From positions 1,426,001-1,490,000 of the forward strand of contig JAKZZE010000013.1 in assembly GCA_024220505.1 (NCBI GenBank): a DNA stretch of 64,000 nt, in the 5' to 3' direction. Origin of the DNA: Rhizopus arrhizus (Eukaryota; Mucoromycota; Mucoromycetes; Mucorales; Rhizopodaceae). Within the stretch, counting starts at the first letter, position 1. Each line of letters starts with the position of its first letter. The notes beneath the pieces were generated by a model. That model searched no databases and was not told where the DNA came from. It saw only the letters and a list, made by a program, of their open reading frames with translations. Positions 44,761-59,906 of the stretch are shown here, one piece after another. The position numbers were made by a program, and so were the translations under genes.

Positions 44761-47700
44761 ATGGCGTTTGATCAACCTAATCAATCTCAACAGGCACAAC
44801 CTGAACAACGAAGATTTAGTAGTTCAGCAGAGGAATGGGAATATAATAACAGATATGGTCAAAATTACAGACCTTATTTTCCTATGAATACTCATCCTCC
44901 AAGAGACTATCCAACCAATGGTTACAGTGCTACTAGTTCCTCCACAACTTATTCACAATCACCACCACAACCACCACCATCTTGGGGACAAGTAAAGAAA
45001 ATAAATAAATAAAGACAGAAACTAAAACAAAACTTGTTTAATATTAGAATATACATCGATATGAATCGGTGGAGTATCCTTATCCTCGTCAGCCACAACC
45101 CAATATTCCTTATGATCCCATTCGCAGCAACAGTAACGTTGGCCATTATTTAACTGTATTACTATAGAATAATGATATGATAAGAGTAAAACTAATTTAA
45201 CAATATCTTATTTTATAGACCGCAGAAGGACCTTATGCTTCATCAAACTACGTAAATAACAAGAGAATGTCCTGTTGAGATACTGACTATCAATGTCTAT
45301 AGGAGCGTAGTAACAGTAATAACAACCAGCCAGTGATTCCTCCTATCATGTCCATATCGCAATTACTTTCTTCGGATAACAATTCAGAGAGACCAGCCGC
45401 TTCTGCTGCCGCAATAAGTCCAGTTCATACAGATAACACACTGCCTAATAGTAACGAAAGCAATTCACAACGACGAAATAATGGTATACAAAATTTATTA
45501 AATAATGATGATAATTATGAAGAAAAATATGAAATGGCGGATACAGACACAGATAACGAGGATCACCCTATCATTTATCCTGCAGCAGCATCTACTACGG
45601 ACACAGCAACTGCTACTACCGATGCTGCTTTGGATACTCACTTTGATATAAAGGTAACTACATTGCTTTTTTTTTTTTTTCTTTGCCTCTTTCATAACAG
45701 TTTTGCTGTGACAGCCAAAGGTGATACAAAGCGAAGATAGCGAATCATCTATGGATGATGATTTTAGTGACGTTGAAAAAGTCAATACGGCTACGAAATC
45801 TCGTGTTGATATGATTCGTGAAGAATTAAATCTCATGTCTGATGATGATGAGGATAATGAAGTTTTTTTAGTTCATAAAGAGGAAATGCTACAATTCATG
45901 CTTAATAACCACAAGCGAGGAAAACAAGTGATTGAAGAATATGAGAAAAAGCTTGCTGTAAGTCCAACAGGAGACAAACAAACAACATCACTAATCTTTA
46001 AGGACAGGCAACCCGTGGTAAAATGAGAGAAAGTCTAGAGCAGCTGTATGAAAAAAGATACGGTACTCGTATGCCAAAGGGTGAAGTGCTTAAGCAAAAG
46101 ATAAAGGCTAAGAATCGTAGAAAATCAAAATACAATGGATATGATGATATGGTTGAGCACTCGTCAGATTCAGATATTGATTTTCATGACATGAGACATA
46201 CGAGTGAACGTAAGGTTGAAATGGAAAGAAAGCAAGTTTGGGCAAACATAGTCAAGAAAGACATTCCAAGGGTAGATGATGATATTATTACCTTTCTTTT
46301 TTAGATGACTAATTTTTTTTTTATTAGATGAATCGTATATTGTCTCGCGTTCAAGCTACTCGGTCGGGTAATTGTAAAAAGGTGGCCCAATATTGTCAAA
46401 AGGAAGTCCGTCGTGCTGCTACAAATGGTGGTCGAGCCAATCGTGATTTACAAAATAAAGCCAAACGGGTCAGTAAGGAAATGTTACTTTTCTGGAAGAA
46501 GAATGAAAAGGAAGAACGTGAACTTCGAAAGAAAGCAGAAAAGGAAGCTCTTGATCGGTTAAAGCAAGAAGAAGAACGTAGAGAAGCTCAGAGACAAGCA
46601 CGTAAATTGAACTTTTTGATCACCCAAACAGAATTGTACAGTCACTTTATTGGAAGAAAGATCAAGCAAGATACAGAAGAAGATGAAGAAACGGCACAAC
46701 CCGCACCTTCCGGTCTGTCTACACCTCTCGCACCTGTCTTGCCTCAAGATGAACTCGACGAGAGATCTGGCGTTACAGATATCGGAACTGTTGATTTTGA
46801 CGAGGAGGATGAGGCCGTATTGAAAGAAAAGGCCAGGCTAAGCGCACAAAATGCTTTGGCCAAACAGCGCGAAAAGACAAGAGAATTTGATCAAGGTGCT
46901 CGTGAAAGACGTATCGCTGCTGGTGATGATGTAAGCATGGCACTAGATGATATGAACTTTCAAGAACCATCCAGTATGGGATCTGGACCTGAGGTCAAGC
47001 AGCCCAATATGCTCATGTGTCAACTGAAGAGTTATCAAATCAAGGGTCTTAGCTGGCTTGCTAATTTATATGAACAAGGCATCAACGGTATTCTTGCTGA
47101 CGAAATGGGTTTAGGAAAGGTAGTGTACATGTATTAGCTAACAAAAATATCCATTAATATCCATTCAATCGTACAGACTGTTCAATCCATTTCCTTGCTG
47201 GCTTACCTTGCTGAAGTTCACAACATTTGGGGTCCTTTCCTTGTGATCGCGCCTGCTTCTACACTCCACAATTGGCAGCAAGAGTTCACAAAGTTTGTTC
47301 CTCAATTTAGGGTAAAACGATGATTATCTATTTCTTTTGCCTTACTCACTCTATTTACACACCAGGCACTTCCCTATTGGGGTAATCCTAAAGATCGTAA
47401 AACTTTACGTCAATTCTGGAGCCGAAAACAACTCTATGGCAAGGATGCACCTTTCCACATTGTCATTACCAGTTATCAGCTCATCCTGACTGATGTCACC
47501 TATTTCCAACGTGTCAAGTGGCAATACATGATCTTGGATGAAGCTCAAGCGATCAAGAGCTCAGCCAGTGCTCGATGGAAGCAGCTGCTTAGTTTCCACT
47601 GCCGTAACCGTCTACTGCTCACGGGTACTCCTATTCAAAACAGTATGCAAGAGCTCTGGGCGTTGCTCCACTTTATCATGCCGACACTGTTCGACTCACA

Positions 47701-49939
47701 TGAAGAATTTAGTGAATGGTTCTCAAAGGATATTGAAAGCCATGCTGAAAACAAGGGCTCATTAAATGAGCATCAACTTCGTCGACTTCATATGATCCTA
47801 AAGCCTTTCATGTTGCGTCGTATCAAACGAAACGTTCAACATGAACTAGGTGAAAAGGTAATTTTTTTTAAAAAAAAAAAGGTTGGAGATGCTTAGATGA
47901 TTGTGATAGATTGAAGTTGAAGTATTTTGTGAATTGACTGCAAGACAAAAGGCTTTATACCGTGGTCTCAAAGAAAAGATTTCTATCTCTGAATTACTTG
48001 AGAAAGCCACTTCATTAGGCGATAATGAAAGTATGGATAGTTTGATGAATTTAGTGATGCAGTTCAGAAAAGTATGTAATCACCCCGAACTATTTGAACG
48101 TGGTGATGTTCAAGCTCCACTATCGTTTTGTAACTTTAGTGACTCGGGGCATTTATCAAAAGAAACCACACTTTACTGTCCCTATTCCTCTACAAGTCCC
48201 ATCAAATTTCATATTCCCAAAAGACTTTATCGTGACGGAGGTGTTTTGAAGACAGTTGGGCCTCATACAAGAGCAGGGTTTGATACAAAATACTTGGATA
48301 ATTTGATGAACATCTGGGATAGTGAATACATTTATCAATCTCAATTCTCAAATGAAGCAGGTAAAGAGATGAAACTTTAGGAATGCATGCACCGACATAC
48401 TAAATATATTTAAAGATGCAGGATTTTCATTTTTGAGGTTTGTAGATGTATCACCGCATGAAGCAAGTTATTTGTCAAGAGGCAGCTTAGTAGAAAGATG
48501 GGTTGATCATTTGTCTAAACGAGAGCAACGCGCAAGAAGAAATTTTTATCAACAAGATCCTACTTCAGCTAGCAATACTTTTGCCATGTTTTTGATATCA
48601 GACACAAATTCACCTACTTCACCCTTCACCATCACTCCCGGTTCAGCTTTAGATGAATTGACCCATATCTCAGATAAGATGATACATCAGACTCGTCTCT
48701 TTGGTCAATGCTATTCACCTGCTGTAAGTTTTCTCTTTGCTTTTTATATAATTGTGTGTTTATTTCTGTTATAGGTGAAAGCAGTACCTGTAGATGCTAT
48801 TTGTGATGATGTTTCATTCCTGCGTGAAAAGCAAGATACACTGTTTAATATGAACACACGATCATGTTTCTTTGGTACTGACAAGTACATCAGTAAACTA
48901 GCTCCTGAACATGCTGCTAATCTATCTACTGTCGTACGAACATCAGAATCCGGAATTATGACGGTTCCTGCTTCAGGGCATGGGTTCTCATCAATGAAGG
49001 TGCCATGTAAGTTTTTTTTTTTTTTTTTTTTTTGCGGTAAACACGTATAGAATTCATTTATATCTATATTTAGCCATGAAGGATGTGATTTTAGACTCTG
49101 GAAAATTAGCTACACTGGATAAATTATTAGAAAAGTTGAAATCAGAAGATCATCGTTGTCTTGTCTACTTTCAAATGACAAAGATGATTGATTTATTTGA
49201 AGAATACATTGCCTATAAACAATACAAATATCTTCGTTTGGATGGTTCATCTAAAATATCTGATAGACGTGATATGGTGCAAGATTGGCAGACAAGGCCT
49301 GAGATTTTCATCTTTTTGCTTAGTACGCGAGCTGGTGGTTTAGGTATTAATCTGACTGCGGCAGATACCGTTATCTTTTATGACAGCGACTGGAATCCTA
49401 CAGTGGATCAGCAAGCGATGGACAGAGCGCATCGTTTGGGACAAACAAAACAAGTAACAGTATACCGTTTGATTACAAGGAATACGATTGAAGAGAGAAT
49501 CCTCCAAAGAGCTAAACAAAAAGATGAAGTAAGTAGTACATTAAAGGATAGGTTTATGTTGTTTATTAAACACAAATGATATGTATAGATTCAAAAGGTA
49601 GTTATTTCTGGTGGTGAATTCAGACAGGTTGATTTCAAACCAAGAGAGATTGTATCCTTGCTGTTGGATGATGAGGAACTAGATGACAAATTGCAGCAGC
49701 AATTAAAACGAAAAGCAGAAGAGGATGAAACGCAAAAGAAGAAGCCTACTAAGAAATCGAAACGAGCCATAGGGGATGATTCAACGCCTGCTCTTAGCCC
49801 ATCCAATGTAGATCGCCTTTTTAGTGCTGGTGAAGATACATTTTTGGAAGACGAGTCAAGTGGTGCATCGACACCTGTGAAGAAGACAAAAGGAACTAGA
49901 ATCGGTAGACCAAGGACTAATATTTCATTTACTGGTTGA
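44761..49939 (+). CDS. INO80: INO80 chromatin-remodelling ATPase, 14 exons, 1481 aa
   Basis: Exons are 44761-44991, 45048-45155, 45219-45251, 45303-45653, 45715-45957, 46008-46271, 46328-47119, 47177-47311, 47366-47857, 47910-48360, 48416-48723, 48775-49006, 49074-49528 and 49589-49939. Phases close to 1481 residues, close to yeast Ino80. The N-terminus is Gln/Pro/Ser-rich and then acidic. The DBINO region ([20 protein letters not shown], ~411-540) identifies INO80 rather than SWR1 or SNF2. Helicase motifs: ADEMGLGKT (~670), [14 protein letters not shown] (~775), [10 protein letters not shown]. After a long insertion between lobes come [29 protein letters not shown] and [13 protein letters not shown] (~1332). 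It slides and edits nucleosomes with actin-related partners in the nucleus. The exon at 45219 is only 33 nt. Confidence 0.95.
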
Positions 49940-50187
49940 GAAAAATAAAAAATAAAAAACCAATTTGATCCACCATGATGCTTTTTACATGTAGATTTGT
50001 AGTTGAGTTTATAAAACCAAATTCTCATCTTACACTGCTTTGTTCATATTCTAAAGTTAAATTACAACCAACGATTTTTTTTTGTATGTTTATTAGATGG
50101 AGGTAGGAGATGATGAAGGAAAATATAAAACAAAAAAAGATATCTAACAATTAAATAAAGAGACTATATAACATAGTTTGAAGAAAC
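49940..50187. terminator. Shared 3' region of convergent INO80 and SAM synthetase
   Basis: This 248-bp stretch separates the stop codons of two convergent genes. It holds AAATAAAAAATAAAAAACC just after the INO80 stop. On the minus strand, AT-rich signals lie past the SAM synthetase stop. Both polyadenylation regions must lie here. Confidence 0.6.
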
Positions 50188-51563
50188 TTAATACTTGAGT
50201 TCCTTGGGTTGTTCCCAGGTGAATTCTTCACGACCAAAGTGACCGTAAGCAGCCGTCTTTTGGTAGATGGGCTTGAAGAGGTCGAGTTCCTTGACGATGA
50301 CACCAGGACGGAGGTTGAAGTTGTTGCGAATGATTTCAACTAATTCAGCTTGAGACTTTTCAGAGGTACCATAAGTATCAACAAAGATGGAAAGAGGTTC
50401 AGCAACACCAATAGCATAAGAAAGTTGAACAAGAGCACGACGACAGAGCTTGGCGTTCACTAATGACTTGGCGATCCAACGGGCAGTGTAAGCAGCAGAA
50501 CGGTCAACCTTGGACCAATCCTTACCAGAGAAAGCACCACCACCATGGGCACCCCAACCACTATTATAATAGGTTAGAACACAGATTCATAGCTTTTTTT
50601 TTACAGAAAGATTTGTTTGAAAAGGAATTTCTGGTATAAATCCTTTTCACACTCTTTCCTCTTTTTTTAACTTACCCATAAGTGTCAACAATGATCTTAC
50701 GACCGGTCAAACCGGCATCACCTTGAGGACCACCGATGATGAACTTACCAGAGGGTTGCAAGTGGTAAACGGTATCCTTCAAGAGGTGTTCAGGAATCAC
50801 AGGCTTGATGACGTGTTCCATCAAGGCCTTGCGAAGGTCTTCAGTTTCAATTTCAGCAGCGTGTTGAACAGAGACGACAACAGTGTCTACACGAAGAGGA
50901 ACCATGGCACCATTTTCATTCTTGTATTCAATGGTAACTTGGGTCTTGGAATCAGGACGCAACCAACCAAGAGTACCATCACGACGAAGTTCAGACATAC
51001 GGCTGTTGAGCTTGTGAGAGAGAACACAGGTCAAGGGCATCATTTCGGGAGTTTCATCAGTGGCATAACTAAGCATATGTATTAATTGCATGGCATCTAT
51101 GTTTATATCCAAATGTACATTACCCAAACATGATACCTTGGTCACCAGCACCAATGTCTTCAATGTTGAAAGACTTTTGAACAAGACCTTGAGCAATATC
51201 GGGGGATTGTTGCTCGATAGCAACCAAGACGTTACAGGTCTTGTAGTCGAAACCCTTTTCGGAATGATCATAACCAATTTGCTTGATGGTGTTACGGATG
51301 ATCTTTTGGTAGTCAAGGTTAGCCTTGGTAGTGATTTCACCAAAGACCATGATCATACCAGTTTTGGCAGCAGTTTCACAAGCAACCTTAGACATGGGGT
51401 CTTGAGCCAAACAGGCATCCAAAATAGCATCAGAGACTTGATCACAAATCTTGTCTACAATATTTGATGAATATCTTCATTGACCTCTTTAATTCTATTT
51501 TATATATTTACCAGGATGACCTTCACCAACGGATTCAGAAGTAAAGAGGAAAGTCTCGCTCAT
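50188..51563 (-). CDS. S-adenosylmethionine synthetase, 4 exons, 382 aa
   Basis: Minus-strand exons are 51563-51512, 51454-51124, 51068-50676 and 50560-50188, totalling 382 residues, which is the normal family length. Hallmarks: GHPDKICDQ near the N-terminus (the motif is split by intron 1), [12 protein letters not shown] (ATP/phosphate binding, split by intron 2), and [16 protein letters not shown] (P-loop-like). The C-terminus is GREEFTWE. The enzyme makes S-adenosylmethionine from methionine and ATP in the cytosol, supplying methylation and polyamine synthesis. Codons are strongly biased (GGT, AAG, ATC), implying high expression. Upstream are CCAAT motifs. No defects seen. Confidence 0.96.
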
Positions 51564-51835
51564 TTTTTTATGATAATTTATTTTGAAAATGGAATGAAAA
51601 AAAATTCTGTAGTAGCTATGCGAACTATTTATTGACTTTTTTTTTATGGCATCAATTGAAGCCACCCTCCACTGCCCAATCAAATTATGTTAAAATTGCT
51701 TTTTTGTCCAATAAAATTTATTTATTTGTTCAATCGCGTTATTTTGGATCAGTTTTTGATCAATCACCCAATCTTTTTTTTTATTTCTGTCATTCACGCC
51801 GGTATAAAGGGCAGTAGAAATGAAAGAACTCTTTA
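51564..51835 (-). promoter_or_regulatory. SAM synthetase promoter region with CCAAT motifs
   Basis: Three CCAAT motifs on the plus strand (51676-51680, 51708-51712, 51768-51772) stand 110-210 bp from the start codon, as expected for a strongly expressed fungal gene. A plus-strand TATA-like GGTATAAAGG at 51801-51810 faces away from the gene, so there may be divergent transcription (inference). Confidence 0.4.
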
Positions 51836-54800
51836 TTTAGTAATTCGCTTTTAAAAAAAAAAAATCTTTGCATTATATTGCTTTCATAAAATGAGATATC
51901 GCACCATTCTCTAAAAAAAAAGGGCAACACAAGATGATCAATTTTTAAAACCCTCTTTGTTCCCTTTCTTTACTTCTCTTTAAACCTATCAGAGTCAAAC
52001 ACAATGCATTTAAAAGAAATTTTTTATTGTTCAGGAACTACACGTAAATAACTGTGTTATGCTCACTGCAAACCCGAGTGACAAGGTATCATCTATCATT
52101 TTATTTGCAACTATACGCATTTATGTCTTTCCATCTTTTCTCACAATAAGCTCACGAGATTCCACAGTAAATAAAGATGATTTGAAAAATATAAAGCTCT
52201 TGCTTTCATGTACAATGATGGTTACAAACAGAAATATACTCCATGTACAAGGGTTCATTGGTGCTGACTTTAATTATTATTTTATTGTGACCGGTTACTA
52301 AAAGCTCCAAAGGTTGAAAAAAAAGTATTACAATTCTTTTTTTTTTTTTTTAAAAAAATTATGTCTTTACAGAACCTCTTTACACATCAAGTTGAACAGT
52401 AAAGAAAGGTCTACATAAAGACAAATAGTAAACACAAGAACTGATACACTGAATTGTATAAAGTCAATTATTTCAGTCATTTTTATTCTTGTAACATTTT
52501 TATAAGTCATCCATCGCATCCTTATTTTTTTCGGTTGGTTCTTCAGTCCTTTTTTTTGAAAAAAAAAAAAAAAAAAAAAAAAAAAATAAAATAAAACAAT
52601 GCCAAATAATAGTGCTAGATCACCAAACTGGTTTTCTTTTTGCCTTATTGCCTTTCAAATTTAATTTAAGTCCTTTATTGATACTATTTTGTTGAATTGG
52701 CTTTATGGATAGCTTGCAGTCTTGAAGTTACTGGTTTTTCACTAATCCATAAACTTTCTCAATTCTTCTTTTTAAATCGACTGTATTCACAAAAGGAAGG
52801 GGTATATTATGCTTATCGGTATCGTTCAAGATAGCATTTGGACAGACTCTGTATTTAAAGCGTTCTCTATATCCAGTGAAGCACGTTCTTTCCCTAGGAT
52901 TTGATTCAGCTTTTCCTTCAATTGTTCCCACACAGAAGAAGAGGGTGAGTCATAAAAGGATAAATGTTTATTATTGTTCACCGAGTAAATGGTATTACTT
53001 CTCTTTAGCTTTTTCGATAAACTGCAACAAATTTTCTTGTGTCATATTCATGTCATCTTACCTTTTATTACCTAACATTTCCATAAATTCTGACTGAATT
53101 GGACACCCAAGACCGTTCTGGTCTGATAGGCTGGAAGAATCATTATTTGTTTAGTTCAATGTACGCACGAAGTTATCATCCCTAGTATCATTTTTGCTTG
53201 TATCCGATAAAACTACTTTTGGTTAGACGATTTGAATCTAAAGACATAAACATGATCTGTTGTACACTGCTCAAATCTAATAAACTCTGCTTCGTCAGGA
53301 AAGATGATAAAGTCCTATGTATCATAGGTATAATATATTAACACCAATGCCTTCATTCTTCATTTTAACATATTTAGATTCATTATTATGTTTTCCAATA
53401 AAAGCATAAGAATTGATCATCACTCCAAAGAGAATATTGTAAATGGAATCATCTTTTTTTCACAGTAACTTGATTGCTTGTTCTAAATAGATTAAACTTT
53501 TATTTTAAACATTCAGTATTACGTGAATTTCAAGTTTTTTTTGTCTGTCTCTTTTATCTTTTTCTTGTATCAGGTTTCAAAGTCGAACCTTCTCTCATGC
53601 ACTTTTCTGTGTTAAATTTAACAAGACAATTGCTTCTATATGCTGTAGGAAAAAGAAGTTGATTTTCAAACTGGCTTGTACATCAACATTAGTACAATCC
53701 TTTTTAATTTTAATTCATGTCAAATAACATGCTCTATAAGATCTCTAAAAGTGTCTTTTTTTTTTGTTAAAGGATTCATCCCATTCAAAAATGTAAGTGT
53801 AATCGTAAATTATAAGCAGCCTTTCAATATTTTAGTGAATAAAACTAATGATCGATCTAATGGAAAAAAGAAATATTCTGACGGCCCCTAGTTAATACTG
53901 AAGAAAAATCTTTACAACAAATACTCTCCTTTACTCTCCTTTACTTTCATTCATCATATTAATCGTACATTTAATAATGATTTAGATTTTCTCTTCTATC
54001 AGTCCGATCATCCTTTTTTTTACTCACCAATCTCTTTTTCCATCACTACAACTTAAATTCGTTAATTACCATGCTTGAGAAAGTAATATAATTATACTTT
54101 TTTCCTACTAAAAAGGTCTTAATGCATACATCATGATATGGACACAACCAGTTTCATGCATTTTCATAATACAAGCTTAAAACATATATACACACATTCA
54201 ACTTTTCCTAAACATTGCTTTCTCAAAGTATTAGCAAGCAATAAGTCTTTAATTGATGTTGACTGCCTGTTATTTTAAGCCAATTTTACTTGAGCACTTG
54301 GTTATTTGCCAAAAGCTTGTGGGCTACTTCCATTGCTACCCTAAATCTCCAAGTAAGCCTTACCACAAACTTGGCTTTAGCATCAAGCATAACTATTCAT
54401 AGTAGAGGCTGATACTTGCTTATTTTTAATTGTAAACGTTTTGGCAAGGTACATACATGATATTCAGCTACATTGTTATAACAAGAAATAAAACAATGAA
54501 ATTCAAACATCAATACAAAATTCTAATTTTCACTTTTGTCCTTGTCTATTACAATAGATCCGATGACAGATAGACACTGTCATTCACTTACAATTTAAGA
54601 CAATGTGCCTTGTGATAGGACAGAATCTTTGAACCGCTTATCCTTCATTCATTCCATTCCTCCAATCTTTCAACTAGGTACTTTTCTTCTATTATAGCTA
54701 CATTGAACGCGTGTTTCTGGTTACTGAATTAAATAGAACAAAATGTTGAACAATCTCTAAAAGAATTTTATTATTCAAGAGCTTATTATGCTTGTGCCAT

Positions 54801-56749
54801 TATAAAGCAGCGAGTCTACAGCATGTGTTATTTTTTGTTTATAATGAAAAAATACATACAAAAATGCTGCTCTTTTTTTTTTAAAAAAAAAAAAAAGATC
54901 TTGCCGTTAAAGTCAATAAAAAAGAGATGAAGCGATTATTTAAAAATGCCTGCTGCTTATTTATATTCGATATCATTAATCTAAATTTTAAATGTTTTTT
55001 ATTTGTCAAGGATCCCAAGTATTGTTTTGCGCAGTCAATTCAACAAAGTAAAGATTCAACATTTGTTTGTATTCTAGCAATCATAAAAGAGCATTCTTCC
55101 AAAGGAACCTTCTTCAAAAGATAAAGGGATACCTTGTCAATAGTGTATTAAAATTTGTAGTCAAATATATCGAATTGACATCGTTTGTCAATATCATACA
55201 TCACTTTATTGCTATTCCATCTTTTATGGGATGGCAGTAACGGCGATGGATCATTATGCTTATATTATTTAGATATTTTGAAGATTCATTAAAAATTAAC
55301 TTTTGCATTATTGTTCACTTTTAATAATGCAAAGTCTTCTTGTGTGGGCATAAACGGTAAAAAATACATGATTCAATTGTAATGGTAATTACAGGCATAC
55401 AACTTAATTGACTGTATATTTTAAATTGATATACAAATCAATGTCTTGCAAAAGAGAGGATCTATGAAAAATGACAAAGACTATTTTATTGAAATAAATA
55501 TTTGTATTACATGACCTTGAGTTTTATTATTATGAACTAGACATAGTTCTATGCTAATTATATAGTCGTTGACCATTGCAAAGTGATGACATATATTGGT
55601 AATGAATTGTAACACAAGAACCGCTATTTTAGCTGTTTACGCAACGAAAAGAGGTAATCCTCAAGTGAACCCTTCTATTATCAATAGCATCAAACCAAAA
55701 ACACAATTGTTTTTTTCTTTATTGCTTAAAAGAAATGCAAATACCAATGAATGAAGTGATACTATGCTCCAAACTGGACAGTACATTATGTTATCTGCAG
55801 AGCTTCTTGTCTGTTTAGCAAACAGAAAGGTTTCGACTATAACCAATGCATCACTTCAGTTGAGTTCAATGTCACTATTGCTCTTATATTCTAACTATCT
55901 GTTTCTTTATCTTTATATTAATCAGTTTCGGTACCTGTGGTAATGCTACGGTATTGTGTCCCATTTCTAATCTGTCCGCTTTTCACGATTTGATTCAATT
56001 CAGAGCTCTTCTCTTGTTGTAATTTTAGCCTCGATCATATTTTTACCTTCATACTTGGTAGTCAGTACAGTTTGGGTTGTCGTTCTGTTATGTTTTATAG
56101 TAATGAATTGCCTGAAAGCGCAAAACAAAGGTTTCAATTACTAAAAATGAAACAAGGACGCGTGTGAATTTGATGGCCAATCATGCGATAAAAACAAACA
56201 GGTTACTGAGACTGCTGATTTTGGGATCGCAGGCAAAGTCGGCACTCGAAATAGTTTATCGCTGGCTCCCATCATTATCATTTTAATCAGAAAGGCACCA
56301 CAAATAGAACATTAAATTATCTTTAATTTGTTATTGATAACTTCAGCTATATAGCTTTGTCATGCTGTATGCAAATAACTTTGAATAAACAAATAGTCTT
56401 TCTATACTAAAAAGAACAAACTCTTTTTTCCCCATATTTTACGATTTGTCAACAAAATGACTCGTTTCGGAGTTCTGATCTTGATGGATAATATAACATC
56501 ATATGGTATATATGAATTTGATGTGTCCCATCATCCCACTAATCCTGTAACATCCAGTCAATTAATGGGTCCTTTAAGAAAAATAAGTGAAATGAAGAAG
56601 AAAAGTAGAAAAAAGAAGTGCTAATGAGCTTTTAATTTAAAAGAAGAGGTTTTCTTTTTGTTTCAGACGCGCTTTCTTGTCCGAACTTGATGCAAATAAA
56701 ACTTTTTTTTTTCTTTTTCCATTCTCGGCAAGGGTTTCTTTGGTGACTG
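51836..56749. other. Long intergenic region, only decayed fragments
   Basis: No intact gene recognised in ~4.9 kb. On the minus strand near 52660-53110 are coding-like pieces in different frames (FMEMLGNKR, then NLLQFIEKAKEK, then VWEQLKEKLNQILGKERASL, then AILNDTDKHNIPLPFVN). They are followed by stops and look like one eroded gene. Homopolymer tracts (A-run at 52559-52586) and AT-rich sequence fill the rest. Confidence 0.45.
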
Positions 56750-58258
<1,509 letters not shown>

Positions 58259-59906
58259 ATATGATGTCTCTGTATACACACTTTAAAGCTCAATAAAAAA
58301 ATCTCGAGTTTGTTTTAAGACCCAGCTTATGTATAGTAGTATTCCTTGCTGAAAAGCATACATCGTATAATTTTGATGTTCAAATGTGAAAGTTTGTCCA
58401 CGTAGGTATTTTTTTTGACTTTTAATCTGGTTCACAACTATCTTATTGAGTGGTGTGATTCTTTTTTATAGAATTTAAAGCGATTAAGGTTATTTTATTG
58501 AACATTTTCAAATTAAATCTAAAAGTCAAGAAGGATTTTATTCATTACACTTCAGCAACAGAATCTCTCTCAATAAGTAACGACAGTTCAACGGACAATA
58601 AGCATATCGATATTCAACATGGTAATGTTGAACAGTTGCCTGTTTTAATACTATTACCTAGTTTCATTCAACTAAAATGAGAAATGTCGTAGAAGAATTT
58701 GCTTCCGAAATGATTGCATTTACAGAAAAAGGCATCTGATCCTGACCAGTCTCAATACTCTGTTTGCTTTTCGCAGGAAGAAAAACTTTAAATTTCTAAA
58801 ACTGCTAAATACTTGTATAATTCTACGCAGTCTTTCTAAAAGGTTGTTGAAGGAAAACAATGCTGATGGTAAAAATATATTGCCTGAAAAGTTCAAAATG
58901 CGCTTTGTTTTTTGTTTTTTTTTTAGTGATTTTTCAAAATAGATTTCACCGTTTCTATTCCTGGTCCTTACGAACGTATTAGAGAGAAATACATTATCTT
59001 TGAAGCAATTAACTACTTATGCCATAAAAAGAGATGCTCCAAACACAATTGAACTGTATTTCAGTGTTGTGAATCAATAAAAAGCTGCGTTTTAGTTGAT
59101 AAAGCCCGATTATACTCGCAAATGATGAGAGGATGTGTCTGTTTAAAGTCTGAACATCAACAAAGTCAAAGGTACATATACAAAAAGATGCAGATAAGCA
59201 TTACTGGATGTATCCTTCCTTTTGTTATTATAATTTTTTCGAAGCTAAGCTACTAAAGAAGAGTAATGCAGCAAAAATCGAAAAGGGTCTATTTAGGAAT
59301 CTATTTAAGAAAGAGAAGCTGCTACTCAAGATCCTAAGCTTAAGCCACCCAAAAAAGAAGTAGTAGTTTACCATTTTGTTAAATTCATAGAGTCTGGCGT
59401 GGATATCGTTGACAAATATTATAAAAGGGGCTATTACTATCACGAACAACTACAAAACCCTCTATTCTCGCATTGCTGTGGATACCTTAAATAAATGAGG
59501 ATACAAAACTCTGTTTACAGTACCTTGCATGCATTTTTTGAATCTTCTAAAAAAATGCTGGTTTAAGTTCAGGGAAAACTTTAGAAAACCTTTGGACAGA
59601 GTAGACACGCTCATTCCTGGCATCACTAAAACATACAAGATAGTCGCTGTAGAGAGCTTCCTAAAATGAGTTAAGCCATTTTAATATTACTAATGTGGGT
59701 GTCTCTTGAGAGAGATTGGTTTGAAGAGATTTAATTTTAAAAGCCTTGAAGTTATTTTTACTGTCTAATAAAAAACGTGAAATTGTCAAACAATTAACAT
59801 GTTCATTGAAAAATTAAAATTATCCGTTTTTTAATCCCAGGTCGACCAATAAAAAAATAAAAATCTGTTTGTTTTCAGTTTAAAACACTGCATTTTCCTT
59901 TTTATC
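58259..59906. other. Intergenic with eroded coding fragments
   Basis: No intact gene. Short plus-strand coding-like pieces in changing frames occur: SNDSSTDNKHIDIQHGNVEQ (~58580), ASDPDQSQYSVCFSQEEKL (~58730), FTVSIPGPYERIREKYIIFE (~58945) and KFIESGVDIVDKYYKRGYYY (~59378). All are bounded by stops. They may be remains of one gene, which I cannot name. Confidence 0.4.

Noticed and set aside
50723..51467. Plus-strand frames of 120-125 aa over SAM synthetase
   Set aside because: They are shadows of the minus-strand exons, which carry all the enzyme motifs.
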